The translations under genes and the position numbers were made by a program. Below the pieces are notes generated by a model. It was given only the letters and a program-made list of their open reading frames with translations. It did not search any database and was not told where the DNA came from. From Streptomyces sp. TLI_235 (GTDB lineage Bacteria > Actinomycetota > Actinomycetes > Streptomycetales > Streptomycetaceae): a DNA stretch of 64,000 nt. Of this stretch, positions 41,668 through 50,086 are shown piece after piece. Each line of letters starts with the position of its first letter. Position 1 is the first letter of the stretch. The stretch covers positions 1,736,001-1,800,000 of the forward strand of contig NSGV01000001.1 of the NCBI GenBank assembly GCA_002300355.1. Reading direction: 5' to 3'.

Positions 41668-43662
41668 ATGAGCGACAACGGCAGACTGATCACACCTGCG
41701 CTCGTGGATCTCTACCTCGCCCCCGACGACAAGACGGAGGCCCTCCGCGCCCTGGCCCAGCGGCTGGCCGCCGACGGCCGGGTCACCGACCTCGACGGCT
41801 TCCTCGCCGACGTGGCCGCCCGCGAGGCGCAGGCGCCGACCGGCCTGGGTGACGGGATCGGCATCCCGCACTGCCGCTCGGCCCACGTCACCCGGCCGAG
41901 CCTGGCTTTCGGCCGCAGCACCCGCGGCCTGGACTTCGCCGCCCCGGACGGACGTCCGGCCGACCTGGTCTTCCTGATCGCCGCACCGGACGGCGCGGAC
42001 GACGCCCATCTGCAGATCCTCGCCGCGCTGGCCCGCCGGCTGATGGACCCGGAGTTCACCGGCGCGCTGCGCTCGGCGACCGACCCGGGCACGGTGGCCG
42101 CCCTGGTCAACGGCGAGGACGCCCCCGCCGCGCCCGGGGCCCCGGAGCCGGCTGCCACGCCCGAGGCCGCGAAGCCGGCCGCCGCGGGCCCGCGGCTGGT
42201 CGCGGTGACCTCCTGCCCGACCGGCATCGCACACACCTACATGGCCGCCCAGGCCCTGGAGCAGGCCGCCGCCCGGGCCGGCGCCGACATCCGGGTGGAG
42301 ACCCAGGGCTCGGCCGGCTCGACCCGGCTGGACCCGGCGGTGATCGCGGCCGCGGACGCGGTGATCCTCGCGCACGACGTGGAGGTCCGCGACCGCGCCC
42401 GGTTCGCCGGCAAGCCCACGGTGGACGTCGGGGTGAAGGCGGGCGTCAACCGGGCGGACGAGCTGGTCGCCGAGGCCGTGGCACTGGCCGCGGCCGCCCC
42501 CGCCCGCACTGCGGAGCTGGCGACCGCCCCGGTGCCGGCGCAGCGGCAGGAGCACTGGGCGAGGCGGCTGCGCGGCTACCTGATGACGGGCGTCAGCTAC
42601 ATGATCCCGTTCGTCGCGGCGGGCGGTCTGCTGATCGCGCTGGGCTTCGCGCTCGGCGGGTACCGGATCTCCTCGGCGCCGTCGGTGGTCGGCCACTTCG
42701 ACTGGGCCTCCCAGCACAGCTGGGCGGCGCTGCTGTTCCAGACCGGCGCGGCCGCGTTCGGCTTCCTGGTGCCGATCCTGGCCGGGTTCATCGCGTACGC
42801 GATCGCGGACCGGGCGGCACTGGCCGCGGGCATCGTCGGGGGCGCGGTCTCGGTGACGGTCGGCGCGGGCTTCCTGGGCGGTATCGCCGCCGGTCTGATC
42901 GCGGGCCTGCTGGTGCGCTGGATGGTCGGCTGGAAGGTGCCGCGGGGGATCGCCGGGATCATGCCGGTGGTGGTGATACCGCTGCTGTCGGTGGCCGTGG
43001 TCGGCTTCCTGATGTTCGTGGTGCTGGGTTCGCCGATCGCTTCCGCGATGTCGGCGCTGACGGACTGGCTGAACGGCCTGTCGGGCACCAACGCGATCCT
43101 GCTCGGCCTGCTGCTGGGCGCGATGATGGCCTTCGACATGGGCGGTCCGCTGAACAAGGTGGCGTACACCTTCGCGGCCGGCGCGCTGACCACCGCGGGC
43201 TCGGTGCCGGACGCGGGCAGCCTGAAGGTGATGGCCGCGGTGATGGCGGCCGGGATGACGCCGCCGCTGGGCCTGGCTCTGGCGACCACCGTGCGGCGCC
43301 GGCTGTTCACCCGCGAGGAGCGGGAGAACGGCAAGGCGGCCTGGGTGCTCGGCGCCTCGTTCATCACCGAGGGCGCGATCCCGTTCGCGGCGGCCGACCC
43401 GCTGCGGGTGATCCCCTCGGCGATTGCGGGCAGCATGGTCGCGGGCGGCCTGACGATGGCCTTCGGTTCGACGCTGCGGGCCCCGCACGGCGGCATCTGG
43501 GTGCTGCCGCTGATCGGCAGCCCGATGCTCTACCTGGTGGCGATCGCCGCCGGCACGGTGGTCACCGCCGGTCTGGTGATCCTGCTGAAGGGGCTGCGCC
43601 GGCCCGTCCCGGCGGCCGCGCCGGAGACGGAGCCCTCGGGCAAGGTGCTGGCGGCGGCCTGA
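41668..43662 (+). CDS. fruA: PTS fructose transporter subunit IIABC
   Basis: 664-residue fructose permease carrying all three PTS domains in the order IIA-IIB-IIC. IIA covers about residues 1-150, with the phosphorylated His in GIGIPHCRSAHV (about residue 66). IIB covers about 172-270, with the phosphorylated Cys in SCPTGIAHTYMAAQALEQ (about residue 182). IIC fills the rest with about eight to ten membrane helices, opening YLMTGVSYMIPFVAAGGLLI and containing ITEGAIPFAAADPLRVIPS, the family's substrate-site segment. It imports fructose as fructose 1-phosphate using phosphate from HPr. A strong hairpin follows directly, ending the operon. Confidence 0.95.
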   Translation: MSDNGRLITPALVDLYLAPDDKTEALRALAQRLAADGRVTDLDGFLADVAAREAQAPTGLGDGIGIPHCRSAHVTRPSLAFGRSTRGLDFAAPDGRPADLVFLIAAPDGADDAHLQILAALARRLMDPEFTGALRSATDPGTVAALVNGEDAPAAPGAPEPAATPEAAKPAAAGPRLVAVTSCPTGIAHTYMAAQALEQAAARAGADIRVETQGSAGSTRLDPAVIAAADAVILAHDVEVRDRARFAGKPTVDVGVKAGVNRADELVAEAVALAAAAPARTAELATAPVPAQRQEHWARRLRGYLMTGVSYMIPFVAAGGLLIALGFALGGYRISSAPSVVGHFDWASQHSWAALLFQTGAAAFGFLVPILAGFIAYAIADRAALAAGIVGGAVSVTVGAGFLGGIAAGLIAGLLVRWMVGWKVPRGIAGIMPVVVIPLLSVAVVGFLMFVVLGSPIASAMSALTDWLNGLSGTNAILLGLLLGAMMAFDMGGPLNKVAYTFAAGALTTAGSVPDAGSLKVMAAVMAAGMTPPLGLALATTVRRRLFTREERENGKAAWVLGASFITEGAIPFAAADPLRVIPSAIAGSMVAGGLTMAFGSTLRAPHGGIWVLPLIGSPMLYLVAIAAGTVVTAGLVILLKGLRRPVPAAAPETEPSGKVLAAA

Positions 43663-43677
43663 CGACACGTCACCTTC

Positions 43678-43710
43678 GGGGTGCGGTGCGCGACCTGCGC
43701 GCCGCACCCC
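43678..43710 (+). terminator. terminator after fruA
   Basis: GGGGTGCGG pairs with CCGCACCCC around an inner GCGC/GCGC stem (loop GACCT). The hairpin begins 15 bases after the fruA stop, without a T-tract. Confidence 0.7.
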
Positions 43711-43714
43711 GTCG

Positions 43715-43850
43715 TCATGCCGCGGGCGGGGCGGCGAGCAGTCGGCGGCAGTGCTCGACGAAGCCGGCCAGCGCGAACTCGAAGGCGGCGTCGGCGCGCG
43801 GGGCGGGGCTGGCGGCGAGGGCGGCGGCGAGCCGGGGGGTGGCGGTCTCC
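43715..43850 (-). pseudogene. TetR regulator remnant (C-terminal end only)
   Basis: The minus strand reads PRLAAALAASPAPRADAAFE, then FALAGFVEHCRRLLAA, then a stop at 43715. The phenylalanine-rich helix F-x-F-A-L-x-x-F is the characteristic last helix of TetR family repressors, and third-position GC is high. No DNA-binding domain exists upstream: at about 43850 the sequence becomes the plus-strand permease remnant. Only ~40 residues remain, so no function is expected. See the permease remnant for the inferred deletion. Confidence 0.5.
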
Positions 43851-44159
43851 ACCGCGATCGCCGTGCTGGTGCACTTCCGCCGGATCCGGCACGGCGAGGG
43901 CGCCCTGCGCACCGTGTGGGCCCCCGCCGGCGCGGCGGCGCTGCTGCTCGGCGCGCTCTACCTGCTGATCGACAGGATCGAGTACCTGACGGCGGCCGGC
44001 ACCGGCACCAACCTGCTGCTGGTCCTGCTCGTCCCGGCCGTCCTCGCCGTCGGCCTGCTGATCGCCGCCCGGCTGCGCCGCACCCGCCCCGACGCCTACG
44101 CCCGGTTCGCGGCCGAGACCGCCGGGGCCACAGCGTCCGCCGAGACCGCCGACCACTGA
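43846..44159 (+). pseudogene. APC family amino acid permease remnant (C-terminal end only)
   Basis: In the plus frame from about 43846 the sequence reads STAIAVLVHFRRIRHGEGAL, then two or three membrane helices (WAPAGAAALLLGALYLLIDR and NLLLVLLVPAVLAVGLLIAA), and ends RRTRPDAYARFAAETAG, the typical tail of APC permeases. About 100 of the usual ~480 residues remain and no start with a ribosome binding site exists; an ATG at 43686 in frame is fortuitous. The permease should begin to the left, exactly where the TetR remnant (minus strand) should begin to the right. The two were therefore divergent neighbours, and one deletion removed both 5' halves. An amidohydrolase gene follows 19 bp downstream. 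Confidence 0.6.
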
Positions 44160-44178
44160 CAAACCCGAGGAGCACCCC

Positions 44179-45780
44179 TTGGCCACCGCCGACCTGCTGC
44201 TGACCGGCGCCCGCGTCCGCACCCGGGACCCCGCCCGCCCCCACGCCACCGCGGTCGCCGTCACCGACGGCCTGATCACCGCGGTCGGCGACGACCTCGC
44301 CGGGCTGCGCGGCCCTCGGACCACCGTCCTCGACCTGGGCGGCGCCACCCTCACCCCCGGCCTCACCGACGGCCACACGCACCCGCTGATGGGCCTGGAA
44401 CTCGCCACCGGCCTCGACCTCGGCGGCTGCCGCACCCTCGACGAGCTGCGGGCCGTGCTCGCCGACGCCGCCCGCCGCACCCCGCCCGGCGGACGGATCA
44501 CCGGCTGGAACCTCGACCACAACACCTTCGGCCACCGCCCGATCAGCCGCGACCTCGTCGAGGACGTGCTCGGCGGCGCCCCCGCCCTGCTCCGCCTCTA
44601 CGACGCGCACTCCGCGCTCGCCTCCGGCTCCGCCCTGGCCGCCGCCGGCATCGACGGCCCGCACCGCTTCGCCCAGCGCGCCGAGGTGGTCTGCGACGCC
44701 GACGGCCGGCCCACCGGCCACCTGGTCGAGCACGCCGCGATCGACCTCGTCGCCCGCCTCGTCCCGCCCGCCCCCGCCGCCGAGCGCCGCGCCCGGCTCC
44801 TGGAGCTGCTGCACGGCATGGCCGCGACCGGCCTCACCGCCGGCCACGTCATGGACCTCCAGACCGCGGACGCCCTGGAGCTGCTCACCGGTCTGGAGGA
44901 CGCGGCCGACCTGCCGGTCCGGCTGCGCCTCCACCCGTGGTGCATGCCCGGCGACGGCGAGGAGGGCGTCGACCACCTGATCGGCCTGCAGAAGCGGGCC
45001 GGCCGCGACTGGCTGGTCGGCGGCGTCAAGTTCTTCATCGACGGCACCGTCGAGGGCGGCACCGCCTGGCTGGAGCACCCCGACTGCCACGGCCAGGGCA
45101 CCGAGGCCTTCTGGCCCGACCCGGCCGAGTACGCGCGGGCACTGCACCGGCTGGACGCGGCCGGCGTGGCCACCGCCACGCACGCCATCGGCGACGCCGG
45201 CGTCCGCCACGTCCTGGACACCGTCGAGGCACTCGGCACCCCGCGCGCCCGGCACCGGATCGAGCACATCGAGACCGTCCCGGACAGCCAGCTGCCGCGG
45301 TTCGCCGCCCTCGGCGTCGCCGCCTCCATGCAGCCGGGCCACACCGCCTACACCCGGGCCGACCACTCCGACGCCTGGTCCCAGCGGCTCGGCACCGAAC
45401 GCGCCGACCGCGCCTGGCGCTGCCGCGACCTGCGCGAGGCCGGCGCCACCCTGGTGCTCGGCTCGGACTGGCCGATCGCACCGTACGGCGCCCGCGGGGT
45501 GCTCGCCGCGGCCCGGCTGCGCCGCCCGGCCGGCTCGCCGGACACCGTCCCCGTCCGGCCGGAGCAGGCGCTCACCGGGCTGATGGCACTGGAGGGGTGC
45601 ACCACGCACGCGGCCCGGGCGATCGGCGAGCAGACCGTGGCCGGTCGGATCGCCCCCGGCTACCGCCCCGACCTCACCGCCTTCGCCCTCGACCCGGTGG
45701 ACGCCCCCGCCGACGAGGTCGCCGACGCCCCCGTCCTGCTCACCGTGGTCGCCGGCCGGATCGTCCACCGCACCGTCTGA
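44179..45780 (+). CDS. YtcJ-like metal-dependent amidohydrolase
   Basis: 533-residue amidohydrolase of the YtcJ/amidohydrolase_3 class. Metal-binding features are in order: DGHTHPLMG (about residue 69), the central barrel segments with FFIDGTVEGGTAWLEHPDCH, then ATHAIGDAGVRHVLDTVEAL, RHRIEHIETVPDSQLPRF and the late LGSDWPIAPYGARGVLAA. The catalytic residues look intact. The TTG start has GAGGAG six bases upstream. It lies directly after a permease remnant, so it was probably the second gene of a transport/hydrolysis pair whose own promoter was lost with the deletion. Expression might now depend on read-through or a cryptic promoter. Substrate: unknown amide or lactam. Confidence 0.9.
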   Translation: MATADLLLTGARVRTRDPARPHATAVAVTDGLITAVGDDLAGLRGPRTTVLDLGGATLTPGLTDGHTHPLMGLELATGLDLGGCRTLDELRAVLADAARRTPPGGRITGWNLDHNTFGHRPISRDLVEDVLGGAPALLRLYDAHSALASGSALAAAGIDGPHRFAQRAEVVCDADGRPTGHLVEHAAIDLVARLVPPAPAAERRARLLELLHGMAATGLTAGHVMDLQTADALELLTGLEDAADLPVRLRLHPWCMPGDGEEGVDHLIGLQKRAGRDWLVGGVKFFIDGTVEGGTAWLEHPDCHGQGTEAFWPDPAEYARALHRLDAAGVATATHAIGDAGVRHVLDTVEALGTPRARHRIEHIETVPDSQLPRFAALGVAASMQPGHTAYTRADHSDAWSQRLGTERADRAWRCRDLREAGATLVLGSDWPIAPYGARGVLAAARLRRPAGSPDTVPVRPEQALTGLMALEGCTTHAARAIGEQTVAGRIAPGYRPDLTAFALDPVDAPADEVADAPVLLTVVAGRIVHRTV

Positions 45781-45790
45781 ACGGTCCGAC

Positions 45791-46498
45791 CTACGGCCAG
45801 AGCAGCGTGCTGGTCCAGGCGGCCCGGCCGATCCCCGGCCCGGTGCGGGTGTACCGCAGCCGGACGTGCCGGCGGCCCGGGTCGCCCTGCCAGAACTCCA
45901 CCTCGGCGGCGCGCAGCGTGTAAACGGTGTGCCCGGAGGCCACCAGCTCCGGGTCGGTCTCCAGCAGCAGCTGGGCCTCGTCGGCCGCCAGGTCGTACGC
46001 CGCGAGCGAGCCGAGCGGCTCGCTCTGCCGGCCCACCAGCGAGGACACCTTGGCGCCGGGCGAGCGCCCGCGGAACTCGTCCGCCGAGACGCCCGGCGGG
46101 GCGGCCTCGACGGCCCCCCGGACCCGGACCTGACGCCCCAGCGGCGGCCAGTACACGCTGAGCGCGGCCATCGGGCTGAGCGCCAGCTGGCGGCCCTTGG
46201 GGCTCTCCGCCTCGCCGGCGAAGACCCAGGTGCCCTCGGCCGCGTCCACGTCGCGCAGCACCAGCGCCCGGGCGTCCGGGACACCGTCGGCGTCGACCGT
46301 GGAGAGGGTCATCACCTGCGGGTCGAGCACGCCCGCCTCGAAGGCCTGCACCAGCCAGTCCACGAAGAGCGGTCCCGGCTCGGCCGGGGCCAGGTCGGGG
46401 TCGAAGAGCGGCAGCTCGCGGACCATCGGCGGCCGGTCGCGCAGCATCTCGCCGACCGGGCTCGGCCGGTACCTGTCGAACCCGTCGCCCGCCACCAT
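45791..46498 (-). CDS. pdxH: pyridoxine/pyridoxamine 5'-phosphate oxidase
   Basis: 235-residue FMN enzyme that makes pyridoxal 5'-phosphate. Family features include the FMN-binding MTLSTVDADGVPDARALVLR, the middle SPMAALSVYWPPLGRQVRVR and GRSPGAKVSSLVGRQSEPLG, and the C-terminal EFWQGDPGRRHVRLRYTR, where substrate phosphate is bound. The final residues differ from the typical WxxxxLAP ending (AAWTSTLLWP), normal for actinobacterial members. The ATG at 46498 is closely preceded by GGGAGG. It lies downstream of glutamate decarboxylase, a PLP enzyme, on the same strand, so cofactor supply and use are genetically linked. Confidence 0.9.
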   Translation of the reverse strand: MVAGDGFDRYRPSPVGEMLRDRPPMVRELPLFDPDLAPAEPGPLFVDWLVQAFEAGVLDPQVMTLSTVDADGVPDARALVLRDVDAAEGTWVFAGEAESPKGRQLALSPMAALSVYWPPLGRQVRVRGAVEAAPPGVSADEFRGRSPGAKVSSLVGRQSEPLGSLAAYDLAADEAQLLLETDPELVASGHTVYTLRAAEVEFWQGDPGRRHVRLRYTRTGPGIGRAAWTSTLLWP

Positions 46499-46537
46499 CG
46501 GCCTCCCGTTCCGTTCGTTCGTCCCGATGCCACCACC

Positions 46538-46569
46538 GTACTCAGTGGTGGAAGTACTCAGTGGTGGAA
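46538..46569. repeat. 16-bp perfect tandem duplication at the gad 3' end
   Basis: GTACTCAGTGGTGGAA occurs twice back to back (46538-46553 and 46554-46569). The right copy contains the last codons and the stop of the glutamate decarboxylase gene; the left copy lies in the gap before pdxH. CCACCAC upstream can pair with GTGGTGG, so the duplication also creates a small hairpin. It is probably a replication-slippage event. Confidence 0.7.
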
Positions 46570-47946
46570 ACCGACACGGTCCGCCTCGTGCGGATGTCCC
46601 TGTTCGAGCCGCTTGATCGCCCGGCGCATGTCCTCGGCGAGCAGCTCGATCTCGTCCCGGTCGACGCCGTGCCGCACCAGGACGCGCTGGATGACCGTCT
46701 CCTGGCGGTCCGGCGGCAGCGGGTACGAGGGCACCTGCCAGCCGCGCATCCGCAGCAGGTCGGAGAGGTCGTACAGACTCCAGCTGACCGAGTCCGGGTC
46801 GGTCAGCGTGTAGGAGACGGCCGGCAGTGCGCCGACGCCGTCGTAGAGCAGGGTGAAGGGGCCCATCTCGGCGACCTGCCGGGCGAGGTGCTGCGCGGTG
46901 TCGGCGCAGGCCTGGTAGACCCGCCGGTACCCCTCGCGGCCCAGGCGCAGGAACATGAAGTACTGGGTGACGACCTGTCCGCCGGGGCGGGAGAAGTTCA
47001 GGGCGAGGGTCGGCATGTCGCCGCCGAGGTAGTCGACGTGGAAGACCAGGTCGTCCGGCAGCGCGGCCTGGTCCCGCCACAGCGCCCAGCCGACACCGAG
47101 CGGGGCCATGCCGTACTTGTGGCCCGAGGCATTGATCGAGGCGACCCGCGGCAGGCGGAAGTCCCAGACCAGGTCACGGTGGAGGAAGGGCGCGATGAAC
47201 CCGCCGGACGCCGCGTCGACGTGCAGCGGCACATCGAGGCCGCTCTCCACCTGCATGCGGTCCAGCTCGGCCGCGATCTCCGCGACCGGCTCGTAGGTGC
47301 AGGTGTAGGTCACACCGAGGATCGCGACGACGCCGATGGTGTTCTCGTCGACGTACTCGCGCAGCTGGTGCGGCTGCAGGCCGGTCGCCCCGGGCTCCAC
47401 CGGCACCTGGCGCAGCTCCACGTCGAAGTACCGGGCGAACTTCTCCCAGCACACCTGCACTGGCCCGCACACCAGGTTCGGGCGCTCGGTCGACTGGCCG
47501 GCGGCGCGCCGCCGGTCCCGCCACCGCCACTTCAGGGCGAGGCCGCAGAGCATGGCCGCCTCGCTGGAGCCGGTGGTCGAGCAGCCGACCGCGTTGGTGC
47601 CGGCGGCACCGGCCGGGGCGTGCCAGAGGTCGGCGAGGATGTTGACGCAGCGGGACTCGATCTCCGCGGTCTGCGGGTACTCGTCCTTGTCGACGATGTT
47701 CTTGTCGAGGCACAGGTCCATCAGACGGCGGACCTCGTCGTCAGCCCAGGTGGTGCAGAAGGTGGCGAGGTTCTGCGCGGCGTTGCCGTCCAGCAGCAGC
47801 TCGTTGCGCAGCAGTTGGAAGACCACCGACGGCGGCGCCGGGAAGTCCGGCATGGCCCGCTTCGGCAGCGGGCGCTCGCTCAGCGGCGAGGCGAAGATGT
47901 CGACGGCCGGGTCGGCCGCCGGTTCCTGGGCGTTGTGCAAAGCCAC
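46558..47946 (-). CDS. gadB: glutamate decarboxylase
   Basis: 462-residue PLP enzyme converting glutamate to 4-aminobutyrate. The PLP-binding lysine is in SINASGHKYGMAPLGVGWAL (about residue 275), and the conserved HVDAASGGFIAPFL and GCSTTGSSEAAMLCGLALKW are present. The N-terminus LPKRAMPDFPAPPSVVFQLL and NELLLDGNAAQNLATFCTTW match GadA/GadB proteins. The GTG start has GAGGTG five bases upstream. No antiporter gene is adjacent, so an acid-resistance role is not shown. A GABA shunt role is possible. Confidence 0.92.
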   Translation of the reverse strand: MALHNAQEPAADPAVDIFASPLSERPLPKRAMPDFPAPPSVVFQLLRNELLLDGNAAQNLATFCTTWADDEVRRLMDLCLDKNIVDKDEYPQTAEIESRCVNILADLWHAPAGAAGTNAVGCSTTGSSEAAMLCGLALKWRWRDRRRAAGQSTERPNLVCGPVQVCWEKFARYFDVELRQVPVEPGATGLQPHQLREYVDENTIGVVAILGVTYTCTYEPVAEIAAELDRMQVESGLDVPLHVDAASGGFIAPFLHRDLVWDFRLPRVASINASGHKYGMAPLGVGWALWRDQAALPDDLVFHVDYLGGDMPTLALNFSRPGGQVVTQYFMFLRLGREGYRRVYQACADTAQHLARQVAEMGPFTLLYDGVGALPAVSYTLTDPDSVSWSLYDLSDLLRMRGWQVPSYPLPPDRQETVIQRVLVRHGVDRDEIELLAEDMRRAIKRLEQGHPHEADRVGFHH

Positions 47947-48152
47947 CGCGGCACCTCTTCGTGTTTGTCCGACAGCTTCCTCCCGGACCCTACGGTCGGC
48001 CGCCGGGCCCCGACAGCGGGCGTACTCCAATCCGGCTGCGCCCCCGGCCGGTGCCGACCGTTCCGGGCACCCGGACGGCCCAGTCCGGTTGCCGACCCCG
48101 ACGACCGGACGGACGGTCGGGACATCCGCACGTCTCCGAAAGGGAGATCGAC

Positions 48153-48581
48153 ATGGCCTCCACCTCCGTCCCGCCGGGCCCCGCCACCGGGGGCCTGCCA
48201 CCGCGTCAGAACAGCGGCTGGGTCACCGGGCTGGTGCTCTTCGCCGGCGTGGTCATGCTGGTCACCGGCTTGGTCGACCTGTTCCAGGGGATCGTCGCCG
48301 TCGCCCAGGACCAGCTGATCGTCACCACGCCGAACTACGTGTTCAAGTTCGATGTGACGTCCTGGGGCTGGATCCACATCATCCTGGGCCTGCTGGTCGC
48401 CCTGATCGGCCTCTGTGTGCTCCGCGGCATGACCTGGGCCCGCTACGCGGGCATCGCAGTCGCCTCGCTGAGCCTCATCGCGAACTTCCTGTGGCTGCCG
48501 TACTACCCGCTGTGGAGCATCGTGATCATCGCCATGGACATCTTCGTCATCTGGGCGCTGGCGGTGTACCGGCGGGACTGA
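48153..48581 (+). CDS. four-TM small membrane protein (DUF7144-like)
   Basis: 142-residue protein with four membrane helices (about residues 22-45, 70-92, 96-113 and 116-136). A W/G-rich pattern (SGWVTGLVLFAGVVMLVTGL, then FDVTSWGWIHIILGLLVALI) is typical of a common actinobacterial small membrane family. Two extracytoplasmic aromatic loops lie between helices 1-2. The ATG has AGGGAGA six bases upstream. A strong hairpin terminator follows. Role unknown, possibly envelope-related. Confidence 0.75.
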   Translation: MASTSVPPGPATGGLPPRQNSGWVTGLVLFAGVVMLVTGLVDLFQGIVAVAQDQLIVTTPNYVFKFDVTSWGWIHIILGLLVALIGLCVLRGMTWARYAGIAVASLSLIANFLWLPYYPLWSIVIIAMDIFVIWALAVYRRD

Positions 48582-48598
48582 GCGCCCGCCTTCGGAGC

Positions 48599-48628
48599 GG
48601 CCGCGGCACCCGGGCGGGTGCCGCGGCC
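48599..48628 (+). terminator. perfect 13-bp hairpin terminator
   Basis: GGCCGCGGCACCC pairs perfectly with GGGTGCCGCGGCC around the loop GGGC, 18 bases after the stop of the membrane protein gene. It separates that gene from the LysR gene downstream. Confidence 0.75.
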
Positions 48629-48660
48629 GGCGGCGTGCCCGCCCCGGTTAGGCTGCGGGC

Positions 48661-49584
48661 ATGCCCAGTGGTGACACCTCAGGACCGCTCGACCTCGGCC
48701 TGCTGCGGACCTTCCTGGCCGTGCACCGCTCCGGCTCCTTCACCGCCGCCGCCCGGCTGCTGCGGCTCTCGCAGCCCACCGTCACCGCGCAGATCCGCAC
48801 CCTGGAGCAGCAGCTCGGCCGGCCGCTGTTCGAACGGCTGCCGCGCGGGGTCGCCGCCACCGCCGCGGCGGACGCCCTCGCCGCGGAGGTCGCCGGCCCG
48901 CTGGACGCGCTCGCGGCCGTCGCCGAGCGGGGCGCCGACGGCACCGAGGCGGCGGCCGAACCGGTGCACCTCGCGGGTCCGGCCGAGTTCCTGAGCGTCT
49001 GCGCGCTGCCCGCCCTCGCCCCGCTGGTCGGGGCCGGACTTCGGCTGCGCGTCACCGCCGGGCTCACCGACGACCTGCTGGCCGGGCTGCGGGCCGGCCG
49101 GCACGACCTGGTGGTGGCCACCTCCCGGCCTCGCGGGCGGGCGCTCAGCGCCGTCCCGCTCGCCGACGAGGAGTTCGTGCTGGTCGCCGGGCCCGACTGG
49201 GCCGGGCGGATCGGCCCCGGACGGGTCGCCGCGGAGGGGCCGGCCGCGCTGCGCGGTGTGCCGCTGGTCGTCTACGCCGAGGACCTGCCGATCGCCCGCC
49301 GGTACTGGCGGCACGTCTTCGGCACCCGGCTGACCGGGCCGGCCGCCGCTGTGGTGCCCGACCTGCGCGGGGTGGCCGCGGCGGTCGCCGCGGGCGCCGG
49401 GATCAGTGTGCTGCCCCGCTACCTGTGCGCGGCCGGACTCGCCGCCGGCACGCTGGTACCGCTGCTGGAACCGGACGACCCGCCGATCAACACGGCCTGG
49501 CTGGTCCGGCGGGCCGGCGCCGCCGAACCCCGCCCGGTCGCGCGGGTCCGCGGACGGCTGCTCGCGGCGGCGCCTGGCTGGTGA
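48661..49584 (+). CDS. LysR family transcriptional regulator
   Basis: 307-residue regulator. The N-terminal helix-turn-helix lies at about residues 10-70 (LGLLRTFLAVHRSGSFTAAA, then RLLRLSQPTVTAQIRTLEQQ and LGRPLFERLPRGV). The effector-binding domain begins near residue 100 and contains LRVTAGLTDDLLAGLRAGRH and the typical AAVAAGAGISVLPRYLCAAG. It ends 4 bp from the convergent thioesterase gene. No divergent gene exists, so its target is not the usual neighbour; the thioesterase or a distant locus are possible. Gene order gives no ligand hint. Confidence 0.9.
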   Translation: MPSGDTSGPLDLGLLRTFLAVHRSGSFTAAARLLRLSQPTVTAQIRTLEQQLGRPLFERLPRGVAATAAADALAAEVAGPLDALAAVAERGADGTEAAAEPVHLAGPAEFLSVCALPALAPLVGAGLRLRVTAGLTDDLLAGLRAGRHDLVVATSRPRGRALSAVPLADEEFVLVAGPDWAGRIGPGRVAAEGPAALRGVPLVVYAEDLPIARRYWRHVFGTRLTGPAAAVVPDLRGVAAAVAAGAGISVLPRYLCAAGLAAGTLVPLLEPDDPPINTAWLVRRAGAAEPRPVARVRGRLLAAAPGW

Positions 49585-49588
49585 AACG

Positions 49589-50008
49589 TCAGAGACCCAC
49601 CGCGGCGGGGTCGGCGGCGAGGGCGCGCATCGGCTCGCGCGCGTCCTCGACCAGTCGTCGGGCCGCCAGGTCGAGGAAGCCGCCGACACCGCTGACCTCC
49701 GCGGCGAGGGTGCCGTCCGCCTTCACGATCGTCTGCTCGACGCCGAAGGTCTTGCCGCCGCCCCACACGAACCGGCAGCTGACCGCCACCTCGTCACCGG
49801 CCCGCAGCTCCCGCCGGTAGCGGATCGTCGTCTCCAGCACCACCGGCCCGACGTCCTTCGCCAGCAGATCGGCCTGCCGGATCCCGGCGTGCTCCAGGTA
49901 CGCCCAGCGGGCGTGCTCGGCGTACTGGAGGTAGACCGACTGGTTGAGGTGGCCCTGCGAATCGGTCTCGTAGCCGCGGACGGTGATCGGCACAGTGAAT
50001 TCGGTCAT
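49589..50008 (-). CDS. acyl-CoA thioesterase, hot-dog fold (4HBT-like)
   Basis: 139-residue hot-dog thioesterase. The 4-hydroxybenzoyl-CoA thioesterase pattern is seen in VRGYETDSQGHLNQSVYLQY (the Asp and the N/H-x-N motif) followed by AEHARWAYLEHAGI and TIRYRRELRAGDEVAV. The active-site Asp is in YETDSQGH (about residue 16). I chose ATG 50008 (MTEFTVP); a 7-residue extension to 50029 is not needed. Single gene, with a 78-bp gap to the ThDP-enzyme gene. Substrate: an acyl-CoA, type unknown. Confidence 0.88.
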   Translation of the reverse strand: MTEFTVPITVRGYETDSQGHLNQSVYLQYAEHARWAYLEHAGIRQADLLAKDVGPVVLETTIRYRRELRAGDEVAVSCRFVWGGGKTFGVEQTIVKADGTLAAEVSGVGGFLDLAARRLVEDAREPMRALAADPAAVGL

Positions 50009-50086
50009 GCCCCGAACAGTACGGGGCATCGCGCCGAGGGCGCCGGGGAATGGCGGGTGCGCCGCCAGGGGCGCAGGGAACTCTCC

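Noticed and set aside
43686..44159. Complete 157-residue membrane protein starting at 43686
   Set aside because: The first ~50 residues are filler overlapping the fruA terminator and the antisense TetR remnant; only the permease tail looks real.
40822..46284. Very long minus-strand open frame (1820 codons)
   Set aside because: It is antisense to fruK, fruA and the amidohydrolase, which have recognisable motifs. Its translation is Arg/Gly/Asp-rich filler, an artefact of high GC at third positions.
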